From an uncultured Lachnospiraceae bacterium (GTDB taxonomy: Bacteria > Bacillota > Clostridia > Lachnospirales > Lachnospiraceae), in the NCBI GenBank assembly GCA_910577655.1, contig CAJTOW010000030.1:1-34086 (forward strand): a stretch of DNA of 34,086 bases. The letters are read 5' to 3'. The notes beneath the pieces were generated by a model that was not told the origin of the DNA, ran no database searches, and was given only the letters and a program-made list of their open reading frames with translations. Position numbers and translations under genes: made by a program. Below are positions 15,872 to 23,462 of this stretch, one piece after another. Within the stretch, counting starts at the first letter, position 1, and each line of letters starts with the position of its first letter.

Positions 15872-16729
15872 TTGAATCAGAGAAAGAAGACCGGACTGGT
15901 GCTGGAGGGCGGCGGTATGCGCGGCATCTATACAGCAGGAGTTCTGGATGTATTTATGGAACATGAGATCCGGTTTGACGGGGTTATGGGGGTATCTGCC
16001 GGGGCGATTCACGGCTGCTCCTATGTATCAGAGCAGAGGGGGCGGAGTATCCGTTATTACAAGCAGTTCTGCCAGGATAAACGGTTCATCAGCTACCGGA
16101 ATCTTCTGCGGACCGGGGAGATGGTAGGCGCCCAGTTCTGCTATCATGAGATCCCGGAGAAGCTGGAGCCTTATGATTTTGACAGATTCCGCCAGTCAGA
16201 TACGGAATTCTATGTGACCTGCAGCAATGTGGAGACCGGCAGGGCAGAGTATCTGCGTCTTTGGGATATGAGAAAAGATGTGGACCTGATGCGGGCGTCC
16301 GCGTCCCTTCCCTGCGTATCCAGGATCGTGGAGTGGAACGGGAAGAAGCTGCTGGATGGGGGCTGCACTGACAGTGTGCCCTATCTGGCCTTTCACAGGA
16401 TGGGCTTTCAGAAGCTGGTGGTGGTGCTGACCCGTCACAAAGGGTATAAGAAAAAGCCGGAGAAGAGCCTGATGGTGGAAGCCATGTACCGGCGGTATCC
16501 ACGGTTTGTCAGGGCCATGAAGAACCGCTACCGCTCCTACAACCGCTCCATAAGCAGGCTGGAGGAGCTGGAGGAGGCAGGGAAGATCTTTGTGATCCGG
16601 CCCAGCAGAAGGCTGAAGATCAGCAGGATGCGCGCCACACCCAGGGAGCTGCAGAAGATTTATGATATCGGCAGGGCGGATGCCCTGGCCCAGCTGCAGA
16701 AGATGAATGCATGGCTGGAGGGGCGATAA
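15872..16729 (+). CDS. Patatin-like phospholipase family protein
   Basis: A 285-residue serine acyl hydrolase of the patatin fold. It has the oxyanion GGGMRG (13-18), nucleophile S42 in GVSAGAIHG, and D162 in LDGGCTDSVP, the second member of the Ser-Asp dyad. The C-terminal 100 residues are rich in Arg/Lys and may contact membranes or phospholipid. I place the start at TTG 15872 because AAGGAGG ends 8 bases before it; the TTG at 15866 is only 2 bases from that site. No signal peptide is seen, so it acts inside the cell. It follows ackA by 13 bases and is probably co-transcribed. Its lipid substrate is unknown. Confidence 0.87.
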   Translation: MNQRKKTGLVLEGGGMRGIYTAGVLDVFMEHEIRFDGVMGVSAGAIHGCSYVSEQRGRSIRYYKQFCQDKRFISYRNLLRTGEMVGAQFCYHEIPEKLEPYDFDRFRQSDTEFYVTCSNVETGRAEYLRLWDMRKDVDLMRASASLPCVSRIVEWNGKKLLDGGCTDSVPYLAFHRMGFQKLVVVLTRHKGYKKKPEKSLMVEAMYRRYPRFVRAMKNRYRSYNRSISRLEELEEAGKIFVIRPSRRLKISRMRATPRELQKIYDIGRADALAQLQKMNAWLEGR

Positions 16730-16806
16730 GTCAGACCGGCTGGCGCCGCAAATAAACCTGTGCATAGCGCGGCACAGAAGAAATCATGATTTCAGGAGAA
16801 GGAACA

Positions 16807-17853
16807 ATGATTGAGAGAGCATCAGGAATTTATGAAGTGACACTGAGAAGTGGAATGGGAAAAGGTGTTGGGGAGATCCGGATCTATGTGATTCCGGGTA
16901 CTTTCGGCGGAAGGAGTCTGATGATCGATACAGGATTTGGGGAGGAGGGCTGTCTGGAGCAGATGGAGCGGGAACTGGAACGTATGAGGATCCCGGCCAG
17001 TAAGCTGGATATCTTTCTGACCCATAAGCACCACGACCATTGTGGCCTGGCCAGCGTCTTTGCCGAGCGGGGGGCCAGACTGTTCATGAATCCAGATGAG
17101 GACCGGCATCATTATGATTGTCTCTATTATCACAAGAGTCACGACGCCATGGAAGAGCAGGTCCGTGTCCTGGGTACAGTGGGGGTGACGCAGGAGATGA
17201 CACCAGAGATATGGCAGAAATTCATGGAGATCAATGAGCGCGTGTCCGGACGGAACGAGCGGTGGGCCTGGGTGATCCGGGACTATCCCTATGAGCCGGT
17301 GCGGCCTGGTCAGGTATTCCGGTATGGAGAGTATGTGCTTCGGGCCATAGCTCTCAAAGGGCATACCTATGGCCAGATGGGATTATATGACAATGAGAAA
17401 AAGGTTCTTTTTACAGCAGACCAGGTCATCAACGGAATCGTTCCCATTGTGGGAACTACCCACGTGGATGAGCATCTGCTGGAGGGGTATTTTGAATCTC
17501 TTCAGCGTTTAAAGCATGAGTACAAGGAGTATTTGATCCTCCCGGCCCACCGTGGGCCTATATGGAATGTAGAGGACGTGATTGAAGGGATCGCCAGGGC
17601 TTACCTGAATAAGCTGGAGATCATCGGAAATATCATCGCGGATACAGACCATCCCCTGACCGTGGCGGCGATTGCGGCCAGGGCCTATGGGATGGAAAAG
17701 GAGCCGGCCAATGACGATGAATTCATCAAACTAAAGATGGTTATCAGCAAAACCTTCTCCTGTCTGGAATTTCTGTATGCCAGGGGGCTGGCAGAGCGCA
17801 CCTGGGAGAAGGGAACCTTGTACTGGATTGCCAGAAATCCCTCTGGAACATGA
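16807..17853 (+). CDS. MBL-fold metallohydrolase (second)
   Basis: A 348-residue metallo-beta-lactamase-fold enzyme with a full metal site: H73-x-H75-x-D77-H78 (THKHHDHCG), H186 (KGHTYGQ), D205 (FTADQV) and H248 (PAHRGP). It resembles the enzyme at 676-1686 in length and layout, including a helical C-terminal segment that looks like a winged helix, but sequence identity is low outside the motifs. The start at ATG 16807 is supported by AGGAGAAGGA just upstream; the ATG at 16786 lacks such a site. It lies 77 bases after the patatin-like gene and is closed by a strong terminator. The substrate is not evident. Confidence 0.85.
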   Translation: MIERASGIYEVTLRSGMGKGVGEIRIYVIPGTFGGRSLMIDTGFGEEGCLEQMERELERMRIPASKLDIFLTHKHHDHCGLASVFAERGARLFMNPDEDRHHYDCLYYHKSHDAMEEQVRVLGTVGVTQEMTPEIWQKFMEINERVSGRNERWAWVIRDYPYEPVRPGQVFRYGEYVLRAIALKGHTYGQMGLYDNEKKVLFTADQVINGIVPIVGTTHVDEHLLEGYFESLQRLKHEYKEYLILPAHRGPIWNVEDVIEGIARAYLNKLEIIGNIIADTDHPLTVAAIAARAYGMEKEPANDDEFIKLKMVISKTFSCLEFLYARGLAERTWEKGTLYWIARNPSGT

Positions 17854-17881
17854 CAGTCCGGCTCTGCAAAGCCTTAACACA

Positions 17882-17913
17882 AACCCATAGGAAAAACCTA
17901 TGGGTTTTATTAT
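17882..17913 (+). terminator. Rho-independent terminator
   Basis: Perfect 10-nt arms AACCCATAGG (17882-17891) and CCTATGGGTT (17897-17906) around an AAAAA loop, followed by a T-rich run. It lies 29 bases after the metallohydrolase stop and separates it from the aconitase-family gene. Confidence 0.9.
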
Positions 17914-18004
17914 GTATATAATATTTTACAAATAGAGAAAAATGATGCATAATGAAGACAACAAGAAACACAAACATTATAATCTTCATAGGAGGAAGGC
18001 AATT

Positions 18005-20296
18005 ATGGTAAAACTGTATGAGGGCGGAGCATACCTGGTAAATGGAACAGACCTGGTGCCGGAGGCGGAAGCGGCCAGAGTTGCTGCCCTGACGGGAAAA
18101 GGGGCAGATAAAGAGGAAGCGAAGAAGGGCACCATCGCTTACTCCATCATGGAAGCACACAATACATCCGGGGACATGGAGAAGCTGAAGATCAGATTCG
18201 ACGCCATGACATCCCATGACATCACCTTTGTGGGGATTATCCAGACGGCAAAGGCATCGGGCATGGAGCAGTTCCCGATTCCCTATGTACTGACCAACTG
18301 TCATAACTCCTTGTGCGCAGTGGGGGGCACCATCAATGAGGACGACCATGTCTTCGGTCTGTCTGCCTGCAAGAAGTACGGCGGAATCTTCGTACCGCCC
18401 CATATTGCTGTCATCCACCAGTACATGCGTGAGATGATGGCCGGATGCGGCAAGATGATCCTGGGCTCTGACAGCCATACCCGCTACGGCGCCCTTGGAA
18501 CCATGGCCATCGGTGAGGGCGGCGGTGAGCTGGTGAAGCAGCTGCTGCGTGATACCTATGACGTGAACTATCCGGGTGTGGTCGCCATCTACCTGGACGG
18601 AAAGCCGGCTCCCGGCGTAGGACCCCAGGATATAGCCCTGGCTATTATCGGTGCCGTCTACAAATGCGGCTATGTGAAGAACAAAGTCATGGAATTCGTG
18701 GGACCTGGCATCGCCTCCATGACCACAGACTTCCGCAATGGCATCGACGTCATGACTACAGAGACCACCTGCCTTTCCTCCATCTGGAAGACCGATGGGG
18801 ATACGAAGGCATTTCTGGCTATGCATGGCAGAGGGGAAGAGTACAGGGAGCTGAATCCCGCCCAGGTCGCCTACTACGACGGAGTTGTGTATGTGGACAT
18901 GAGCACCGTGAAGCCCATGATCGCCCTGCCCTTCCACCCCAGCAATACATATGAGATTGATGAGCTCAATGCCAATCTGGGTGATATCCTGCGCAGCGTT
19001 GAGGTAGAGGCCACCAGGGTGACCGGCAATCCGGACATTAACTTCTCCATGACTGACAAGATCGTGGACGGGAAGCTGAAGGTGACCCAGGGAATCATCG
19101 CCGGCTGTGCAGGCGGCAACTACACCAACGTCATGGAAGCAGCCCATATCCTTCAGGGCAGAAGCTGCGGAGCGGATGAATTCGCACTGTCTGTATATCC
19201 GTCCTCCCAGCCGGTATACATTGACCTGGTGAAGAAGGGAGCCATCGCGGATCTTATGGCAGCCGGTGCGGTGCTCAAGACCGCATTCTGCGGCCCCTGC
19301 TTCGGCGCCGGAGATACTCCGGCCAACAACGGCTTCTCCATCCGCCATACCACCCGCAACTTCCCCAACCGGGAAGGCTCCAAGCCAGGAGTGGGCCAGA
19401 TGTCCGCAGTAGCCCTGATGGATGCACGTTCCATCGCGGCCACCGCAGCCAACGGCGGCGTACTGACACCGGCCACCGCGGTAGTGGATGATTACCAGGT
19501 TCCGGAATACCACTTTGACGATACGGTCTACAAGGCAAGGATCTACCAGGGCTACAAGAAGGGCGATGAGAATGCTTCCCTGGTCTATGGCCCCAATATC
19601 AAGGACTGGCCTGAGATGAGTCCCCTGACGGACAATATCCTCTTAAAGGTCTGCTCCAGGATCCTGGATCCGGTTACCACGACCGATGAGCTGATTCCCT
19701 CCGGTGAGACATCCTCCTACCGCTCCAATCCGCTGGGGCTGGCCGAGTTTACCCTTTCCAGAAGAGATCCGGAGTATGTAGGCAGAAGCAAGGAAGTGGA
19801 CAGGATTGAGAAGGCACGTGTCAACGGACAATGCCCGGAAGAAGTCTGCCCGGAATTAAAGGAGGTATTTGACAAGATCCGTACCATTCCTGGCAATGAG
19901 GATGTCAAGGCATCTGAGACCGAGATCGGAAGCATGGTCTACGCAAGGAAACCCGGCGACGGTTCTGCCCGCGAGCAGGCGGCAAGCTGCCAGCGTGTCA
20001 TCGGCGGTCTGGCCAATATCTGTACCGAGTATGCCACCAAGCGGTACCGCTCCAATGTAATGAACTGGGGCATGATCCCCTTCCAGATGAAGGGGGAGCC
20101 GGATGCTTTTGAAGTGGGAAGCTACATCTACGTACCAGGCATCCGCGGGGCTCTGGATGGAGACATGCAGGATATCAAAGCTTATGTGATCGGCAGCGAT
20201 ATAAAAGAGCTTCATCTCTATATCGCAGATATGACACCGGACGAGAAGAAAATTGTCAAGGCCGGATGTCTGATCAACTACAACAGGAACCGGTAA
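18005..20296 (+). CDS. Aconitase-family hydratase (YbhJ-like)
   Basis: A 763-residue [4Fe-4S] hydro-lyase of the aconitase superfamily. Cluster cysteines are visible as C368 (AGCAGGNYTN) and C429/C432 (FCGPCFG), and the swivel domain follows from about 590 on. The SDSHTRYGALG and GEGGGELVKQLL segments match the aconitase core. Similarity in length and layout is to E. coli YbhJ and clostridial proteins annotated simply as hydratase, rather than to AcnA/AcnB or LeuCD, so citrate isomerisation should not be assumed. AGGAGG about 9 bases before ATG 18005 sets the start; an upstream in-frame ATG at 17942 would cover that site. A long open frame on the opposite strand is a shadow. Confidence 0.85.
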   Translation: MVKLYEGGAYLVNGTDLVPEAEAARVAALTGKGADKEEAKKGTIAYSIMEAHNTSGDMEKLKIRFDAMTSHDITFVGIIQTAKASGMEQFPIPYVLTNCHNSLCAVGGTINEDDHVFGLSACKKYGGIFVPPHIAVIHQYMREMMAGCGKMILGSDSHTRYGALGTMAIGEGGGELVKQLLRDTYDVNYPGVVAIYLDGKPAPGVGPQDIALAIIGAVYKCGYVKNKVMEFVGPGIASMTTDFRNGIDVMTTETTCLSSIWKTDGDTKAFLAMHGRGEEYRELNPAQVAYYDGVVYVDMSTVKPMIALPFHPSNTYEIDELNANLGDILRSVEVEATRVTGNPDINFSMTDKIVDGKLKVTQGIIAGCAGGNYTNVMEAAHILQGRSCGADEFALSVYPSSQPVYIDLVKKGAIADLMAAGAVLKTAFCGPCFGAGDTPANNGFSIRHTTRNFPNREGSKPGVGQMSAVALMDARSIAATAANGGVLTPATAVVDDYQVPEYHFDDTVYKARIYQGYKKGDENASLVYGPNIKDWPEMSPLTDNILLKVCSRILDPVTTTDELIPSGETSSYRSNPLGLAEFTLSRRDPEYVGRSKEVDRIEKARVNGQCPEEVCPELKEVFDKIRTIPGNEDVKASETEIGSMVYARKPGDGSAREQAASCQRVIGGLANICTEYATKRYRSNVMNWGMIPFQMKGEPDAFEVGSYIYVPGIRGALDGDMQDIKAYVIGSDIKELHLYIADMTPDEKKIVKAGCLINYNRNR

Positions 20297-20318
20297 ACCT
20301 TGTAACAGACCAGGGACT

Positions 20319-20349
20319 GTAACAGTTCAGATACCCCTTGAACTGTTAC
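20319..20349. repeat. 31-nt palindromic repeat R3
   Basis: Identical to R2 (3812-3842) and the exact reverse complement of R1. It lies 22 bases after the hydratase stop. No T-tract follows. Confidence 0.9.
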
Positions 20350-20467
20350 CAGAAACTTTCTGAACAGTTGCGTAACCTTTACGGATCCGACAGGGAACCT
20401 GTGACCAGCAAATAAAAACCTATACATCAAAAAAGACAATTTCTGCCATAGAATTACCATATTGTCT

Positions 20468-20497
20468 GGGTGACGCGGGAAACTGCGTCACCCGTTT
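20468..20497 (+). terminator. Probable terminator after the hydratase gene
   Basis: GGGTGACGC (20468-20476) and GCGTCACCC (20485-20493) form a perfect 9-bp stem followed by GTTTGTCTGT, a broken T-run. It lies 171 bases past the stop. A related GGTGACGGG stem ends the hydG unit at 22232. Confidence 0.55.
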
Positions 20498-20509
20498 GTC
20501 TGTGTATTC

Positions 20510-20567
20510 GTTACTGTTTACAGGGGGCATCTTTTTGTCCAGTTTTCCCCGCCCCATGAACTGTAAC
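20510..20567. repeat. Composite palindromic element, internally deleted copy D
   Basis: The terminal repeats GTTACTGTTTACAGGGGGC and GCCCCATGAACTGTAAC are kept, but the centre is reduced to ATCTTTTTGTCCAGTTTTCC, a join of the hairpin-3 start and the hairpin-1 end of copies A and B. At 58 bp it shows that the outer repeat can persist when the inner hairpins are lost. With R3 and a terminator it fills most of the 470-base gap before hydG. Confidence 0.8.
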
Positions 20568-20605
20568 GTGCATTTTAACAGACATCCTTATTGAGAAATT
20601 ATTGC

Positions 20606-20634
20606 TTGACCACGCCGGAATTATCTTTTAAAAT
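20606..20634 (+). promoter_or_regulatory. Promoter of hydG
   Basis: TTGACC (20606-20611), a 17-base spacer and TAAAAT (20629-20634). It leaves a leader of about 120 bases before the hydG start, in which I could not identify a known riboswitch. Confidence 0.7.
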
Positions 20635-20765
20635 GGAAATTGCAACAACATTTGTCCGAACCGCAAGGCGTATCTGTCCACCGCAGGCCAGCCGGTAAGG
20701 AAAACGATTAAAATTCACGACTGAAGGGAAAGTAATCACTGACCCCAGGTAGAAAGGAAGTAATG

Positions 20766-22184
20766 ATGTACGATCCAAAATCAAAATGTGCTGATGACTT
20801 TATTAACCATGAGGAGATTTTAGACACCTTGTCCTACGCGAAGGAGAACTGCAGGAACCGGGAGCTGATTGACAGGATCCTTGACAAGGCCAGGGAGCGG
20901 AAGGGCTTAAGCCATAGGGAAGCGGCTGTTCTGCTGGACTGCGAACTGGAGGACAAGAACCAGGAGATCTACGCTCTTGCCGAACAGATTAAGAAGGACT
21001 TTTACGGCAACCGTATTGTAATGTTCGCCCCGCTTTATTTGTCCAATTACTGTGTGAATGGCTGTGTCTATTGTCCCTATCATGCGAAAAACAGGCACAT
21101 TCCCAGAAAAAAACTGACCCAGGATGAGATCCGCCAGGAGGTCATCGCCCTGCAGGATATGGGCCATAAGAGGCTGGCCCTGGAGACCGGCGAGGATCCG
21201 GTGAACAATCCCATTGAATATGTCCTGGAAAGCATTAAAACAATTTATGGTATCCACCACAAGAATGGTGCCATCCGCCGTGTCAATGTGAATATTGCGG
21301 CTACCACGGTAGAGAATTACCGGAAGCTGAAGGAAGCCGGGATCGGCACCTACATTCTGTTCCAGGAGACTTATCACAAAGAAAGCTACTTAAAGCTTCA
21401 TCCCACGGGACCAAAGCATGATTACAATTATCATACCGAGGCCATGGACCGCGCCATGGAGGGCGGCATTGATGATGTGGGCTGCGGTGTGCTGTTTGGT
21501 CTGGAGCTGTACCGCTATGAATTTGCCGGACTTCTGATGCATGCAGAGCATCTGGAAGCCGTATATGGGGTGGGGCCCCATACCATCAGTGTTCCCCGGA
21601 TCCGACGGGCCGATGATATTGATCCGCAGGTATTTGATAATGGAATTGATGATGATACATTTGCCAGGATTGTAGCCTGCATCCGGGTGGCAGTTCCCTA
21701 TACGGGCATGATTATTTCCACAAGGGAAAGCGAGGCGTGCAGGGAGCGGGTTCTTCATCTGGGTATTTCCCAGATTTCCGGCGGCTCCCGGACCAGTGTG
21801 GGCGGTTATGTGGAACCGGAGCCGGAGGAGGAATCCTCGGCCCAGTTTGAGGTCAGCGACCGCAGGTCCCTGGATGAAGTGGTTAACTGGCTCATGGGCA
21901 TGGGGTATATTCCCAGCTTCTGTACAGCCTGCTACCGGGAGGGACGGACGGGAGACCGTTTTATGTCCTTGTGCAAGGCCGGCCAGATCCACAACTGCTG
22001 TCTGCCCAATGCACTGATGACCTTAAAGGAATATCTGCTGGATTATGCTTCTGAGGATACAAGAAGGAAAGGTCTTAAGCTGATTGACCAGGAGATTGGC
22101 AATATTCCAAAGGAAAACGTAAGGAGAATTGTGACGGACCATCTGGCTGAGATTGAAAAAGGCAACCGGGATTTCCGGTTTTAG
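20766..22184 (+). CDS. hydG: [FeFe]-hydrogenase maturase HydG (radical SAM tyrosine lyase)
   Basis: A 472-residue radical SAM enzyme that splits tyrosine to p-cresol and dehydroglycine and makes the Fe(CO)(CN) unit used for the hydrogenase H-cluster. The SAM cluster motif is C96-x3-C100-x2-C103 (CVNGCVYC). The C-terminal CX2CX22C that binds the auxiliary cluster is C386, C389 and C412; this second motif separates HydG from ThiH. ATG 20766 is chosen because GGA of the ribosome site lies 7 bases upstream; ATG 20763 is only 4 bases away. hydE, hydF and the hydrogenase are not nearby. It has its own promoter and terminator, so it is a single-gene unit here. Confidence 0.94.
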   Translation: MYDPKSKCADDFINHEEILDTLSYAKENCRNRELIDRILDKARERKGLSHREAAVLLDCELEDKNQEIYALAEQIKKDFYGNRIVMFAPLYLSNYCVNGCVYCPYHAKNRHIPRKKLTQDEIRQEVIALQDMGHKRLALETGEDPVNNPIEYVLESIKTIYGIHHKNGAIRRVNVNIAATTVENYRKLKEAGIGTYILFQETYHKESYLKLHPTGPKHDYNYHTEAMDRAMEGGIDDVGCGVLFGLELYRYEFAGLLMHAEHLEAVYGVGPHTISVPRIRRADDIDPQVFDNGIDDDTFARIVACIRVAVPYTGMIISTRESEACRERVLHLGISQISGGSRTSVGGYVEPEPEEESSAQFEVSDRRSLDEVVNWLMGMGYIPSFCTACYREGRTGDRFMSLCKAGQIHNCCLPNALMTLKEYLLDYASEDTRRKGLKLIDQEIGNIPKENVRRIVTDHLAEIEKGNRDFRF

Positions 22185-22190
22185 TACATC

Positions 22191-22221
22191 GTAACAGTTC
22201 AAGGGGTATCTGAACTGTTAT
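22191..22221. repeat. 31-nt palindromic repeat R4
   Basis: Same orientation as R1, identical for 30 bases, with the last C changed to T. It begins 7 bases after the hydG stop and precedes the hydG terminator. Confidence 0.9.
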
Positions 22222-22231
22222 GATGTTTCAG

Positions 22232-22259
22232 GGTGACGGGGAGATCCCGTCACCTTTTT
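22232..22259 (+). terminator. Rho-independent terminator of hydG
   Basis: GGTGACGGG (22232-22240) and CCCGTCACC (22246-22254) with a 5-nt loop, followed directly by TTTTT. Confidence 0.9.
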
Positions 22260-22262
22260 GTA

Positions 22263-22292
22263 TTGACTTCCCAGTACCGGAAGTGGTAAAGT
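22263..22292 (+). promoter_or_regulatory. Promoter of the degV-type gene
   Basis: TTGACT (22263-22268), an 18-base spacer and TAAAGT (22287-22292), 44 bases before the ATG at 22337 and directly after the hydG terminator. Confidence 0.6.
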
Positions 22293-22336
22293 ATCCATAA
22301 TATCTTAACACAAAATTAACAAGAGGACAGAACACT

Positions 22337-23224
22337 ATGAAACCAACCGGAATCGTCACAGACAGTCACAGCAGTATCGGAAAGGAAGAGGCACAGAGAC
22401 TGGGGATCCTGGTGCTTCCGATGCCTTTTTACATTGATGATGAGTGTTTCTATGAGAATATTACCCTGACCAGGGAGATGTTTTTTGAACGCCTGGATTC
22501 GGGGGCCCACATCACCACCTCCCAGCCGGCTCCGGCGGATGTTACGGATATCTGGGACCAGGCTCTGGAAGAGTATGAGCAGATTCTGTATATTCCCATC
22601 AGCAGCGGTTTGAGCGGTTCCTGCCAGACAGCCAGGATGCTGGCTCGGGAGGCGCCATATGAGGGACGGGTCTTTGTGGTGGATAATGGCCGTGTGGCCA
22701 CTCCCCAGCACCGGTCCGTGCTGGATGCCTGGGAAATGATCCAGGAAGGCTATGGGGCGGCCCAGATCCAGGCGGTTCTGGAGGAATACCGGGATAAGAT
22801 GAATATCTATGTAGGGGTAGAGACCCTGGAGCATTTAAAGCGGGGCGGCAGGATCTCTGCAGCTACCGCAGCCATCGGTTCCATCCTGAAGATCAAGCCG
22901 GTTCTGGAATTCGATGTGGGAACTCTGGAGACCTACCGGAAATGCCGGGGGATGGAGAAAGCCAGAAAGACTATGGTGGAGGCAGTACGCCATGACTTTG
23001 CCACACGGTTCAGGGAATGGGTGGACAAAGGGAAAATTTATCTCCTGGCAGCTTCCAGTGCCGCAGACACTGTGACAGAGGGCTGGGTGGCGGAGATCCG
23101 GCAGGCATTTCCCGGCATGGAGGTCATGTGTGATGATCTGTCGCTGGGAGTTTCCTGCCATATTGGCCAGGGCGGGCTGGGGATCGGCTATTCCTGCCGG
23201 CCGGAGCGGCCGGTGCAGGCTTAA
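22337..23224 (+). CDS. DegV family fatty-acid-binding protein
   Basis: A 295-residue DegV/FakB-type protein. These bind a fatty acid and, in characterised cases, present it to FakA kinase for phosphorylation and entry into phospholipid synthesis. Motifs are IVTDSHSS at the N-terminus, TTSQPAPAD (S62), ISSGLSGSCQ (S93), the VDNGRVAT region where the family usually has DS/T, and LKRGGRISAA. The length is normal. AGAGGA precedes the ATG. It is a single-gene unit with its own promoter; no fakA/dak gene is adjacent. Which fatty acid it binds cannot be told. Confidence 0.9.
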   Translation: MKPTGIVTDSHSSIGKEEAQRLGILVLPMPFYIDDECFYENITLTREMFFERLDSGAHITTSQPAPADVTDIWDQALEEYEQILYIPISSGLSGSCQTARMLAREAPYEGRVFVVDNGRVATPQHRSVLDAWEMIQEGYGAAQIQAVLEEYRDKMNIYVGVETLEHLKRGGRISAATAAIGSILKIKPVLEFDVGTLETYRKCRGMEKARKTMVEAVRHDFATRFREWVDKGKIYLLAASSAADTVTEGWVAEIRQAFPGMEVMCDDLSLGVSCHIGQGGLGIGYSCRPERPVQA

Positions 23225-23301
23225 GAAGATGCTCAGACATGATGGGATTCCGGGAGTGAAGGTTCCGTCGCCGAAGACGGTTTGAAATCAGGTTTACAAC
23301 A

Positions 23302-23404
23302 AAGGGGCTGTCGGGAAATAGCTCCCTGCCAGGGATATATCGGGCGATCCGTTGGATATCACCACAATATATCCTTGGCAGGAGCCATTTTCCGAAAGCC
23401 CCTT
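23302..23404. repeat. 103-bp near-perfect palindrome between convergent genes
   Basis: The left arm 23302-23340 (AAGGGGCTGTCGG to GGGATATAT) and right arm 23367-23404 (ATATATCC to AGCCCCTT) are reverse complements with only a few mismatches and one gap, around a 26-base centre. It lies between the 3' ends of the DegV gene and the reverse-strand PTS gene. No T-run follows either end, so a plain bidirectional terminator is unlikely. It is not related to the GTAACAGTTCA family. Confidence 0.8.
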
Positions 23405-23462
23405 CGTTATGTTCCGGCGGGACGCTTATACGGTCCGGCATCCGTCAGAACACTTTATAATA

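Noticed and set aside
17744..19513. 589-codon open frame on the minus strand
   Set aside because: It lies opposite the conserved aconitase-family gene, has no ribosome site or recognisable domain, and has a His/Gly/Val-rich composition typical of antisense frames in GC-rich codons.
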